From JAEUMG01 sp046349315 (GTDB taxonomy: Bacteria; Pseudomonadota; Alphaproteobacteria; Rhizobiales; Aestuariivirgaceae), in assembly GCA_046349315.1 (NCBI GenBank), contig JAXMCQ010000006.1:124001-188000 (forward strand): DNA of 64,000 nucleotides. Direction: 5' to 3'. The position numbers were made by a program, and so were the translations under genes. Below the pieces are notes generated by a model that did no database searches, was not told the origin of the DNA, and worked only from the letters and a program-made list of their open reading frames with translations. This document shows positions 51,373 through 59,859 of the stretch, in pieces. Numbering within the stretch: the first letter of the stretch is position 1; each line of letters starts with the position of its first letter.

Positions 51373-52236
51373 ATGACGCGACGCGTGACGCATACTTCTC
51401 CCGCCGATGCGGAAGCAAAAAGACGGGAGAAGGCGTTCACCGCTTACTCCGTTGAACAACTGCCATCTTATGACGCGCGGTTTTACGAGACCGCTCGTCA
51501 AGGGATGGAGAAGATCGATGAGGTGACCGTTCCGCCGCGCGACGGCAAATGCTTTGTCGTCCCGGCGGGACACTTCTTTCGGATCGTCAGCGTCGAGGGG
51601 CCGCAGGTGGGCGATCTAAATTTGTGGAATCGCGACGATATTTCCGAGCGCTTCTACAGCGGCAAGACGCGAGCGCTGCAGGCGTCGCACGTCTCCACCG
51701 GCGACAGATTGTGGAGTAATTTTCCTTTTCTACGTCCGATGGCAACGATCACCGACGATACGCTCGACTGGTATGGCTTCGATGCCGATGGCGGCGGATT
51801 GCATGACGTCATCGGCACGCGGTGCGATCCCTATACGAACTTCGTGCTGAACGGCGTTTCGTATGAGCATTGCTGCCATTCGAACTTGTCGCGCGGGCTC
51901 GGCACGTATCTCGGCAAGCCGCCACGCGAGGTCGAGCATCACGTCCATGATGTGCTCAATGTCTTTATGTGCAGCGGCTTTCGGCGCGACACGCATCAAT
52001 ACTTTCTCAAGGCAAGTCCGGTGCGGCCGGGTGACTATCTGGAGTTCTTCGCCGAGATCGACCTCCTCGGCGGGCTGTCGGCGTGCCCCGGAGGCGATTG
52101 CGGATCGAGCCATTCGAGCGACGTTGCGAGGTGTTATCCGTTGCTCGTCGAAGTCTACCGGCCGGCGGCAGGAGCGCTCGCCGGATGGACGTCGCCGCCG
52201 CGTAACGGCTACCCGCGGACGCATGGCGCGGCATAG
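51373..52236 (+). CDS. DUF1989 / urea carboxylase-associated family protein
   Basis: A 287-aa protein with the DUF1989 pattern: VPAGHFFRIVSVEGPQVGDLNLWN (56-79 region), VIGTRCDPYTNFVLNG and CCHSNLSRGL, where the two Cys and the His pattern may bind metal. These proteins lie beside urea carboxylase / allophanate hydrolase genes elsewhere, but neither is visible here. Placement immediately after a carbonic anhydrase suggests a link to bicarbonate or carboxylation chemistry. A role is not established. Confidence 0.82.
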   Translation: MTRRVTHTSPADAEAKRREKAFTAYSVEQLPSYDARFYETARQGMEKIDEVTVPPRDGKCFVVPAGHFFRIVSVEGPQVGDLNLWNRDDISERFYSGKTRALQASHVSTGDRLWSNFPFLRPMATITDDTLDWYGFDADGGGLHDVIGTRCDPYTNFVLNGVSYEHCCHSNLSRGLGTYLGKPPREVEHHVHDVLNVFMCSGFRRDTHQYFLKASPVRPGDYLEFFAEIDLLGGLSACPGGDCGSSHSSDVARCYPLLVEVYRPAAGALAGWTSPPRNGYPRTHGAA

Positions 52237-52444
52237 TCCGTGTGCCAACTTAAATGACGTTACGCGCAGCGGGAGTGTGCTATTCTTCCCACGGATGATT
52301 CTGCAGCCTTGAGAGCAGCCTGCGCAGAACCAGAGAGACGGATGCAGGCGGTCCGAATCGTCGTTGAACTGTCCCGCAAGAATGCACACATCGCGGAACA
52401 GGGACTGGCGATGCGGGATCATGGCTGGGGAAGATTTCGCGGGG

Positions 52445-53596
52445 ATGAGCTTTTTGCGGTGCGCAGTTTCGATGTGGCCTCTGCGGCGCTTCGGCGATCT
52501 TGCCGTTGCGGTGCTTTTGGTCGCGCTGCTCGCAAGCTGCGCATCGAGCAGCAGCAAGCCCTTTGCCAAGGTTGACGGAAGCCCTAACGGCAAGCCGGCG
52601 CCACCGATCACGCTCGTCTCGGTCAGCGGCTTGCCGAACGATAAGCTGCAACCATTGAAGGATGCGCTGGCGGCTTCTGCCGGCAAGCGCGACATGGCGA
52701 TCGTTGAAGGCTCCTTCGATTCGGGGACTTTCGGTCTAACGGGGAATTTCTCGCTCCAGCCATTGGGTACGGAGGTGAGCCTTGCCTATCGCTGGACGCT
52801 TACGGATCGGTCGGGAAAAGTGCTGCATTCGATCGCCGCCGATGAACGGGCGCCCGCAGCCGGGACAGATCCCTGGGCGGCGATCACGCCTGTCGTGCTG
52901 GGCCGGGTGGCAGCCTATACCGCCGAAAACATCTCAAGCCGATTGTCTCAGCTTGGCTATGCGACGCAGATCGGCGGCGTGCCCCCACCGGTCGATGCCT
53001 TCGCACAAGCCCTGCCGGGTGCTGAGAACGACATTGATTTTGAAACATTGCTCGGGCCGGGCCACGGAGACCGCGGCGACCCTGCGGTTCTGGCGGCTGC
53101 AAGCCCGGCACCCGACCCGCACACGCAGACGGTGGGGCCAGCGGAGCCGGTGCCACATACTGCGCTTGCCGCCAACGATCCCGAGGCGGTCGCAACCGAT
53201 GCTGTCGCCGCCAAAGCAAAGCCTCAGAAAGCCGATTACGAGATAAAAGCTGTGGCGGTGGTTCCCGTCAAAGGATCGCCCGGCGAGGGCGATGCACAGC
53301 TGACCGCGGCCATGCGCAAGACGCTCAAGACCGCCGGGTGGCCCGTGCTGACCGCGCCTAGGGCCGACGCGCTGACTATCAATGGCAAGGTCAAGGTCGA
53401 GAAAGCCTTCGGGAGCAGCCAGCGGGTCTCCCTGGCATGGACCGTCAGCGCTCCAAACGGCAAGATCCTGGGAACCATCTCGCAATCCAACCTGGTGCCG
53501 GCCGGTTCGATCGATCTGGGTTTTGGGGATGCCGCGATCCAGGTCGCCGAAGCCGCCGCGCTGGGCATTTTCGATGTTGTTAAGAAGTTGCGCTGA
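52445..53596 (+). CDS. Hypothetical lipoprotein
   Basis: A 383-aa exported protein with a lipoprotein signal: VAVLLVALLASC with Cys32 as the lipidated residue. Two similar halves flank an acidic, Ala/Pro-rich linker (about 200-270); repeats of the type 'LSL-WTxxxxGK' are in both (EVSLAYRWTLTDRSGKVLHSI and RVSLAWTVSAPNGKILGTI), suggesting an internal duplication. The start could also be 52472 or 52421; 52445 gives a conventional signal peptide. It lies upstream of prs with a separate promoter between. No family is recognised. Confidence 0.7.
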   Translation: MSFLRCAVSMWPLRRFGDLAVAVLLVALLASCASSSSKPFAKVDGSPNGKPAPPITLVSVSGLPNDKLQPLKDALAASAGKRDMAIVEGSFDSGTFGLTGNFSLQPLGTEVSLAYRWTLTDRSGKVLHSIAADERAPAAGTDPWAAITPVVLGRVAAYTAENISSRLSQLGYATQIGGVPPPVDAFAQALPGAENDIDFETLLGPGHGDRGDPAVLAAASPAPDPHTQTVGPAEPVPHTALAANDPEAVATDAVAAKAKPQKADYEIKAVAVVPVKGSPGEGDAQLTAAMRKTLKTAGWPVLTAPRADALTINGKVKVEKAFGSSQRVSLAWTVSAPNGKILGTISQSNLVPAGSIDLGFGDAAIQVAEAAALGIFDVVKKLR

Positions 53597-53613
53597 TTCC
53601 CGCCCCAGCGGGT

Positions 53614-53642
53614 TTGCCTTGCCCCCAATGCATTGATATAGA
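53614..53642 (+). promoter_or_regulatory. Sigma-70-type promoter for prs
   Basis: TTGCCT (53614-53619) and TATAGA (53637-53642) have 17 bases between them, 44 bases before the prs ATG. Confidence 0.45.
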
Positions 53643-53685
53643 CGCCCGCCTAGGCAGGCTTGGGAATGGCGAGGGCACCGGCGTG

Positions 53686-54618
53686 ATGAAGTTGATCAGC
53701 GGCAACAGCAACAGGCCGTTGGCGGAAGCAATTTGCCAGTATCTCAGTGTCCCGCTCGCCAAGGCTTCGGTGCGCCGTTTCGCCGACATGGAGATTTTCG
53801 TCGAAATCCAGGAAAACGTGCGCGGCCAGGACACATTCGTCATCCAGTCGACCTCGTTTCCGGCCAATGACCATCTGATGGAATTGCTGATCATCGTCGA
53901 TGCCCTGAAGCGGGCTTCGGCGCGGCGCGTGACGGCGGTCATTCCCTATTTCGGCTATGCCCGCCAAGATCGCAAGGCGAGCCCGCGCACACCGATTTCA
54001 GCGAAGCTTGTCGCCAATCTCATTACCCGGGCGGGCGCCGACCGGGTGCTCACTGTCGACCTTCACGCCGGGCAGATCCAAGGCTTCTTCGATATCCCGA
54101 CCGACAATCTTTTTGCCGGGCCGGTGATGGTGCGCGACATACGCGACCATTATGACGTTTCAAACACGGTCGTCGTGTCTCCGGATGTCGGTGGCGTGGT
54201 GCGCGCACGCGCTCTTGCCAAGCGGCTCGGTACGCCGCTCGCCATCGTCGACAAGCGGCGCGAGCGGCCGGGCGAATCCGAAGTGATGAATGTCATCGGC
54301 ATGGTCGAGGGCAAATCCTGCATCCTCATCGACGATATCGTCGACTCGGGTGGCACACTTTGCAACGCGGCCGAGGCCTTGATCGCGCAAGGGGCGAAGG
54401 ACGTCGCCGCCTATATCACGCATGGCGTGCTGTCGGGCGGCGCCGTGGCGCGCATTACTTCATCCAAGCTCAAGGCCTTGGTCATCACCGACTCGATTCA
54501 ACCGACCGAGGCCGTGCGCCATGCCCGCAATATCAGGGTCATCTCGATCGCGACCCTGATCGGCGAGGCAATCGGGCGCACCGCACGCGAAGAATCGGTG
54601 TCGAGTCTGTTCGATTGA
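53686..54618 (+). CDS. prs: Ribose-phosphate pyrophosphokinase
   Basis: A 310-aa PRPP synthetase. FADMEIFVEIQENVRGQD (34-51) and the ATP/ribose phosphate regions YFGYARQDRKASPRTP (near 89-104) are conserved; DDIVDSGGTL (near 212-221) is the PRPP-binding loop. It starts at ATG 53686, as earlier in-frame starts have no family match. It makes PRPP for purine, pyrimidine, His, Trp and NAD synthesis. In many alphaproteobacteria rplY lies close by, but here they are 6 kb apart. Confidence 0.95.
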   Translation: MKLISGNSNRPLAEAICQYLSVPLAKASVRRFADMEIFVEIQENVRGQDTFVIQSTSFPANDHLMELLIIVDALKRASARRVTAVIPYFGYARQDRKASPRTPISAKLVANLITRAGADRVLTVDLHAGQIQGFFDIPTDNLFAGPVMVRDIRDHYDVSNTVVVSPDVGGVVRARALAKRLGTPLAIVDKRRERPGESEVMNVIGMVEGKSCILIDDIVDSGGTLCNAAEALIAQGAKDVAAYITHGVLSGGAVARITSSKLKALVITDSIQPTEAVRHARNIRVISIATLIGEAIGRTAREESVSSLFD

Positions 54619-54627
54619 CGGTGAGCG

Positions 54628-55611
54628 CTAGAACTTCTCGCCGACCATCTCCTCGCTCTTGGCCCAGAGCTTCTTGGCGCTTTCAGGATCGAGGGCGTAG
54701 GCTCGAACGCCGGCGCTGATCGGGCTCACATCCTCTGCAGGCAGGAGAGTTGCGACGTGGCAGTCCTCGCAATAACGGCCGCCGACTTCATCAGCTGGGG
54801 CAACAACGCCTGCCCAAACCGAGGTCGCCGCGCCTTGCGGGATGGTCTTCAATTTGAAGGGCGGCTGGCCGGCAGCCGCGTGCTTGGCGTTGATATCGTC
54901 GATGAACTTTTGCAGCACGTCGGCATCTTTGAACGCGTGACGACCGAGTTCGGTGGCGATGCCGCCGGGATGGACGGCGGTGGCGCGAATGCCATTCGCC
55001 TTGTGCCGGCGATCGAATTCGACGGCGAAGAGAACATTGGCCGTCTTGGCGCGGCCATAGGCCTGCCAGGGATCATAGGCGGTCTTCTCGAAGTTGGGAT
55101 CATCGAGATCGACATTCGAGAAGCGGTGACCGGAGGAGGCGAGGTTAACGAGGCGACTGCCGCGCGACATCAACGGCGCGATGCGATTGACGAAGACGAA
55201 ATGGCCAAGATGATTGGTGCCGAATTGCGTTTCGAAACCATTGACAGTGTGACCGAAGGGGCAGGCCATGACGCCGGCATTGGCGATGACCAAATCGAAG
55301 GGCTTGCCAGTTTTCACCAGCGCGTCGGCTGCAGTGCGGATGCTTGAAAGCGATGCAAGGTCGAGTTCGATGAGATCGAGCGTGCCGTCACCATTGCCAT
55401 TCACGCTGGCGCGGATGTGTTTGGTGGCATTGCGCGCCTTGGCAAGATCGCGGGCGGCGCCCACGACATGCGCGCCGTGGGCGGTGAGGGCGCGGGCAGT
55501 CTCAACGCCAAGGCCGGCGGACACGCCGGTGACGAGGATGCGCTTGCCGCGGAGATCGACGCCTTCAAGGACGTCGTCGGTGGTTGAAGTTGCGCCGAAG
55601 GATTTCGACAT
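54628..55611 (-). CDS. Short-chain dehydrogenase (retinol dehydrogenase-like)
   Basis: A 327-aa SDR with cofactor loop VTGVSAGLG (27-35), NAG (near 118) and the catalytic YGRAK (Tyr-x3-Lys). The length and C-terminal KLWAKSEEMVG are typical of bacterial homologues of WW-domain oxidoreductase and retinol dehydrogenases. Substrate unknown. It is divergent from a TetR gene over a clear operator, so it is the likely repression target. Confidence 0.82.
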   Translation of the reverse strand: MSKSFGATSTTDDVLEGVDLRGKRILVTGVSAGLGVETARALTAHGAHVVGAARDLAKARNATKHIRASVNGNGDGTLDLIELDLASLSSIRTAADALVKTGKPFDLVIANAGVMACPFGHTVNGFETQFGTNHLGHFVFVNRIAPLMSRGSRLVNLASSGHRFSNVDLDDPNFEKTAYDPWQAYGRAKTANVLFAVEFDRRHKANGIRATAVHPGGIATELGRHAFKDADVLQKFIDDINAKHAAAGQPPFKLKTIPQGAATSVWAGVVAPADEVGGRYCEDCHVATLLPAEDVSPISAGVRAYALDPESAKKLWAKSEEMVGEKF

Positions 55612-55711
55612 AAGAATCGCTCCATATGAATATCGCTACGAGCCACCGCCGATCGAAGAGTTGCCGGGAATGGGCATAGGGCCTAAACGGAGGGCGGTTC
55701 CGCTTATAAAT

Positions 55712-55728
55712 ACGGAGGTACCCTCCGT
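55712..55728. promoter_or_regulatory. TetR-type operator between SDR and TetR genes
   Basis: ACGGAGG (55712-55718) and CCTCCGT (55722-55728) form a perfect 7-bp inverted repeat with a 3-base spacer, 17 bases before the TetR GTG start. A weaker half-site, ACGGAGG, is at 55687-55693. The size and symmetry suit a TetR dimer. Confidence 0.65.
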
Positions 55729-55745
55729 TTTTCAAGGAGCTTCTA

Positions 55746-56342
55746 GTGCCATCGACGAAAAAGTTGTCAAAGGCGGGCGGCGGCAAGCTCCGCGCCGATG
55801 CCGAGCGCAACCGCCAGTATTTGCTGGAGGCCGCCAAATCGGCCTTTGCCGAGCACGGACCGGATACGAGCCTTGAGGAGATCGCGCGACGAGCCGGCGT
55901 TGGAATCGGGACGCTCTACCGGCATTTTCCGAGCCGGGACGCGTTGCTGGCCGATGTTTACCGGCATGCGCTGAAACAGCTTGCCGATGCCGCACCTGCG
56001 CTCGCCGCCAAGGAGCCGCCGCTCGAAGCGCTGCGTGCCTGGATGCGGCTTTTCGTCGACTACATCGGCACCAAGAAGGTGATCGCGCCGGCGCTGCAAC
56101 GCATGGCGGGGGGCACGTCGCAGCTTTATGCCGGAACGATGGATCAGATCAGCGGCGCGATGACCCTGCTCGTGTCGCGAGCGGTGGAAAATGGCGATAT
56201 CCGGCTCGATATCGAGCCCTTCGATCTGCTGCGCGCGGTGATCTCGGTCGCCGACGAAAAGCCCGGCTGGCAGAAGACGGCCCGACAGCTGATCGACATC
56301 ATGCTGCAAGGCTTGAAGCCGATGTCTCCCGAAAAGGGTTGA
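55746..56342 (+). CDS. TetR-family transcriptional repressor
   Basis: A 198-aa regulator. The N-terminal HTH is at about 20-65: AAKSAFAEHGPDTSLEEIAR, then RAGVGIGTLYRHFPSRDALLADVY, the usual TetR recognition helix. The C-terminal ligand domain is unassigned. GTG at 55746 is the start, with AAGGAG 6 bases upstream. It probably regulates itself and the divergent dehydrogenase through the operator at 55712-55728. Confidence 0.87.
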   Translation: MPSTKKLSKAGGGKLRADAERNRQYLLEAAKSAFAEHGPDTSLEEIARRAGVGIGTLYRHFPSRDALLADVYRHALKQLADAAPALAAKEPPLEALRAWMRLFVDYIGTKKVIAPALQRMAGGTSQLYAGTMDQISGAMTLLVSRAVENGDIRLDIEPFDLLRAVISVADEKPGWQKTARQLIDIMLQGLKPMSPEKG

Positions 56343-56429
56343 TCGAGTTTCCTTGACCTTGCCATTGCCGAGTTTCACACCGGCCTTAACTTTGCGATTC
56401 GAACATCAATCGGCAGGAGGGTCTGAGCG

Positions 56430-57379
56430 ATGCTCGTACGTCCGGCGCAACGTGAATACCGGTCATGGACGGTCGACAGTCGGCGGTGGGACGCCTATCG
56501 GCCGCAAAAGGGCGACATTGTCGTCGCGACCTATCCCAAGTGCGGGACGACGTGGATGCAGCGGATCGTCAGCCTGCTGATATTTCAGACCACTGACGCT
56601 ATCCCGCTGACCACGATCTCGCCCTGGGTCGAGCGGCGGTTCCCCGATTCGATCGAATCGGTCGTCGATACGCTCGATCGGCAGACCCATCGGCGGGCGG
56701 TGAAGACGCATCTGCCGTTCGATGGAGTTCCGATCTTCGACGAGATCAAATATATCCACATCACGCGCGACGGGCGCGACGCCTGCCTCTCCTATCACAA
56801 TCACATTCACGGCTTCAGCGAGGCGACGCTGGAAAGGCTCGATCGCGAGGGCTTCAACGATCCGTTGATCGGCAAGCCTTATCCGCGCGCGCCCGACGAC
56901 CCGGCCGAATTCTTCCATGAATGGCTCATCGGCAGTGCGATGCCCGGAGAAGAGCACGGCTTCTCTTATGTGTCGTATTCAATCTCGAGCACAGCTTTTG
57001 GCGCGAGAGGGGACGCGCCAATGTGCTGATGGTGCATTTCGCGGATCTGCTTGCCGATCTGGAGGAGGAAATGCGTCGCATTGCAGATTTTCTCGATATC
57101 TCCGTGCCGAAGCAAGCCTGGCCCGCGCTGCTACAAGCTGCGGGCATCGACGCGATGCGCAAGCAGGGCGCGGCCTTGATGCCGAATGTCACGCAACTGT
57201 TCGACAAAGGCGCTGAGACTTTATTCAACAAGGGCACGAATGGCAGGTGGAAGGGCGTCTTCAGGGACGATGACCTGGCGCTTTACGATGCAAAGATTGC
57301 GAAGCATTTTTCGCCGGGTTGCGCTGCATGGCATGCCAACGGCCAGTTTGTTGCGGGCGCGCCTAACACTTCAAATTAG
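56430..57379 (+). pseudogene. Sulfotransferase gene broken by a frameshift
   Basis: The first frame (56430-57029) encodes the P-loop-like PAPS motif ATYPKCGTTWMQR (near 33-45) and the 3'-phosphate motif HITRDGRDACLSYHNH. The C-terminal part, FNLEHSFWRERGRANVLMVHFADL onward to 57379, lies in the next frame (-1). A single missing base around 56970-56985 would fuse them to about 316 aa, normal length for this family. The start has GGAGG upstream. This is either a true pseudogene or a sequencing error; the intact motifs on both sides favour a recent or artefactual change. Confidence 0.75.
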
Positions 57380-57386
57380 AGATGGA

Positions 57387-57683
57387 CTATGTTGCGCGCC
57401 GGTCTGCGTGGCCGAGCGGTTTGTCAGGCGCGATCACGTCCCGGACGCGCTGCTTCAATTCGGTGATTTCAGGGAACCGGCCCTCGGCCTTGCGCGACCA
57501 GATTGTATCGTCGCCTGCGCGGACGATGAAGACGCCGCCGGTGCCGGGAATGAGTGTGACGCCACCCAATTCGGCCTCGAAGGTCGTGAGCAGTTCCTGC
57601 GCCATCCAGGCGGCGCGCAGCAACCAGCGGCACTGACGGCAGTATTCGATCTCGAGGCGGGGAAGGGGAGAGGATTGGTTCAT
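57387..57683 (-). CDS. SelT/SelW/SelH-family thioredoxin-fold protein
   Basis: A 98-aa protein with the family redox motif C15-RQ-C18 (EYCRQCRWLLRA), Cys in both positions rather than selenocysteine, and the GVFIVRAGDDTIWSRKAEGRFPEI block. Probably a small redox protein. ATG at 57683 is preferred over the TTG at 57689. It is convergent with the sulfotransferase remnant, 7 bases from its stop. Confidence 0.85.
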   Translation of the reverse strand: MNQSSPLPRLEIEYCRQCRWLLRAAWMAQELLTTFEAELGGVTLIPGTGGVFIVRAGDDTIWSRKAEGRFPEITELKQRVRDVIAPDKPLGHADRRAT

Positions 57684-57799
57684 CGACAAGAAGCCGTGAT
57701 CAATTTGTCAGAGTTTCGGACAATCGTGTAGCTTTCGCGGCGCCACCGCAGCTCGAATCACAAGCCTCGGTTTGGCCGGTGGCACTCATGGAGGATGCG

Positions 57800-59407
57800 A
57801 TGACTGCTCATCAAGCGTTCGGAGCAAGAGGATTCATAGCAAGTTGCCGGATCGCCGCGATGCTGATCCTGGCACTGGCGATTGGGCTCGCAGTCCATAC
57901 GGATCGCGCAGTGGCCCAGGATGCGCCCAAGCCCAATATCGTGGTCATCATGACTGATGACGTCGGCTTCGGCGATCTCGGCTCCTATGGTGGGGGCGCA
58001 ATGCGCGGTGCGCCTACGCCGCATCTCGACCAGCTTGCCGCTGAAGGCATGCGCTTCGTGAACTATTACGGGCAGGCGAGTTGCACGGCGGGCCGCGCTT
58101 CTTTCATCACCGGCCGCATCCCTATCCGTACGTCGCTCTCGAGCGTTCTGGCGCCGGGCGATCCCAACGGCCTTACCAAGCAGACGCCGACCATCGCGCA
58201 ATACCTCAAGCAGGCCGGCTATACGACGGTGCAGATGGGCAAGTGGCATGTCGGCGACAAGCCGGAAAACTTCCCGACCGCCAATGGCTTCGACGAAATG
58301 CACTTCATGCTGCCCTATTACGCGGGCGTCTATGCCTATGACGATCCGGAACTCCATCCCAATTTCCCACGTAACGATCCGCAATTCATGGCGGTGTGGA
58401 ATCAGATCGACCTGTCGCAATGGGAGGGCAAGGCGGGCGAACCGCCCCAGGTGCAAAAGAAGAAGTTCTCCTATGCCGATCTTTCGACCGGCGATGATCT
58501 CATGCGTGCGGGCGCGATCGAATGGCTCAAGACGCATTCCAAGGATGCCAATCCGTTCTTCCTCTATCTGAACTTTCTCAAGGTTCACAATCCGAATAAC
58601 CCATCGCCGCGCTTCAAAGGCAAATCGCCGGGCGGCGGCACTTATCTCGATTCACTGATGGAACTCGACGACAATACCGGCCAGGTGATCCAGGCGATCC
58701 GCGATCTCGGCATAGCCGACAAGACGCTCGTGGTTTGGACGACGGATAACGGTGCCTGGGTCGATGCGTGGCCGGATGCGGGCTACACGCCATTTCGCGG
58801 CATGAAGGGCTCGTCTTATGAGGGCGGCTTCCGCGTGCCTGCGATCGCCTGGTGGCCGGGCCATATCAAGCCCGGCTCAATCAACATGGACATGTTCTCG
58901 CATATGGATTGGTGGCCGACCTTCGGCAAGCTCGCGGGCCTCGCACCGCCGCCGCGCGACTGGAAGGACAATGACGGCAAGCCGATCATTTTCGACGGCA
59001 TCGATCTAAGTGCCTCATTGCTCGGAACCGGACCGGGCAATCGCGAGGCCTTCATCTACTTCAACGACCAGGAATTCGGCGCCGTCCGCTTCAAGAACTA
59101 CAAGATGGTGATGAGCGGCAAGGATACGTGGCTCGGCCAGAAGCAGCCACTCAATCCGCCGGCGCTTTATGATCTCTGGTGGGATCCAGGCGAGCAGTTC
59201 GACATGATATTCAACGGCGCGGCGCCGACGCGTGGTGACTTCAAATCATCGCCCGGGCGTTATTCCGGGCAGGATAATGGCTGGATCGGCATCTACATGA
59301 ATCCCGTCATCGAGCAGTTCTTCAGCGAATTGGAGACGCATCCGAACATTCCGTACCAGCCCTACGGCATGGGCTTCACGCAAATCATCCCGCTTGGATT
59401 CCGATAG
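57800..59407 (+). CDS. Exported arylsulfatase
   Basis: A 535-aa type I sulfatase. After a signal peptide (cleavage near VAQ-DAP, residue 40) comes the calcium-binding NIVVIMTDDVGFGD (Asp53, Asp54). The formylglycine site is Cys95 in CTAGR, the C-x-A-x-R version, which needs a maturation enzyme (FGE or anSME) encoded elsewhere. GKWH is present at about 150. ATG at 57800 has GGAGG 5 bases upstream; earlier in-frame starts do not. It is two genes from the broken sulfotransferase, suggesting sulfate ester metabolism. Confidence 0.9.
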   Translation: MTAHQAFGARGFIASCRIAAMLILALAIGLAVHTDRAVAQDAPKPNIVVIMTDDVGFGDLGSYGGGAMRGAPTPHLDQLAAEGMRFVNYYGQASCTAGRASFITGRIPIRTSLSSVLAPGDPNGLTKQTPTIAQYLKQAGYTTVQMGKWHVGDKPENFPTANGFDEMHFMLPYYAGVYAYDDPELHPNFPRNDPQFMAVWNQIDLSQWEGKAGEPPQVQKKKFSYADLSTGDDLMRAGAIEWLKTHSKDANPFFLYLNFLKVHNPNNPSPRFKGKSPGGGTYLDSLMELDDNTGQVIQAIRDLGIADKTLVVWTTDNGAWVDAWPDAGYTPFRGMKGSSYEGGFRVPAIAWWPGHIKPGSINMDMFSHMDWWPTFGKLAGLAPPPRDWKDNDGKPIIFDGIDLSASLLGTGPGNREAFIYFNDQEFGAVRFKNYKMVMSGKDTWLGQKQPLNPPALYDLWWDPGEQFDMIFNGAAPTRGDFKSSPGRYSGQDNGWIGIYMNPVIEQFFSELETHPNIPYQPYGMGFTQIIPLGFR

Positions 59408-59421
59408 AGAGCACGAAATTG

Positions 59422-59457
59422 GGGCCGGGAGCAGTGGATATCATTTCCGGCCCTTTT
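59422..59457 (+). terminator. Rho-independent terminator after the arylsulfatase gene
   Basis: Arms GGGCCGG (59422-59428) and CCGGCCC (59447-59453) are followed at once by TTTT, 14 bases past the sulfatase stop. Confidence 0.7.
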
Positions 59458-59529
59458 GCTAAAATTTGACTCTCACTTTCTCAGGCCTATGCTTTGCCCC
59501 GATGCGGCCAAACGACTGGGAGTCGTTCC

Positions 59530-59859
59530 ATGTCTCGTAAGGCCATTGGTGGTCTCGTTCTTTTTGGTTTGATCTCGCTGTGCCTGCCCGCGCAGGCAGA
59601 AGATGCGAAGATCACGATTATTCGCCCGCCGCCGCTTGCGGTGAAAATGCCGGAGCCGCGTGAAGTGAGCGTGGTGACCGAAACCCATGACAACCGAACC
59701 GTGAATCAGGCCGTGACGATCACGGTCGTGACCGTCGCCAATCCGTTTTTCGGCCATCGCTACGGCTGGTGGGGCAACTGGGCTCCGCGCCGCATGTACA
59801 CTGGTTACGGATATTGGGGCGGTACGTCCGTCTATAGCGACCCGCGCTATCCGTTCTAG
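59530..59859 (+). CDS. Small exported protein rich in Tyr, Trp and Gly
   Basis: A 109-aa protein with a signal peptide (cleavage near AQA-EDA). The mature N-terminus is a short beta-type segment, and the C-terminus is aromatic and glycine-rich (RYGWWGNWAPRRMYTGYGYWGG), like many small envelope proteins. The role is unknown. ATG at 59530 is chosen because it starts the signal peptide. It abuts the convergent protease gene with no spacer. Confidence 0.6.
   Translation: MSRKAIGGLVLFGLISLCLPAQAEDAKITIIRPPPLAVKMPEPREVSVVTETHDNRTVNQAVTITVVTVANPFFGHRYGWWGNWAPRRMYTGYGYWGGTSVYSDPRYPF

Noticed and set aside
57387..57683. Possible selenocysteine in the SelW-like protein
   Set aside because: Both positions of the redox motif are TGC/TGT cysteine codons; there is no in-frame TGA.
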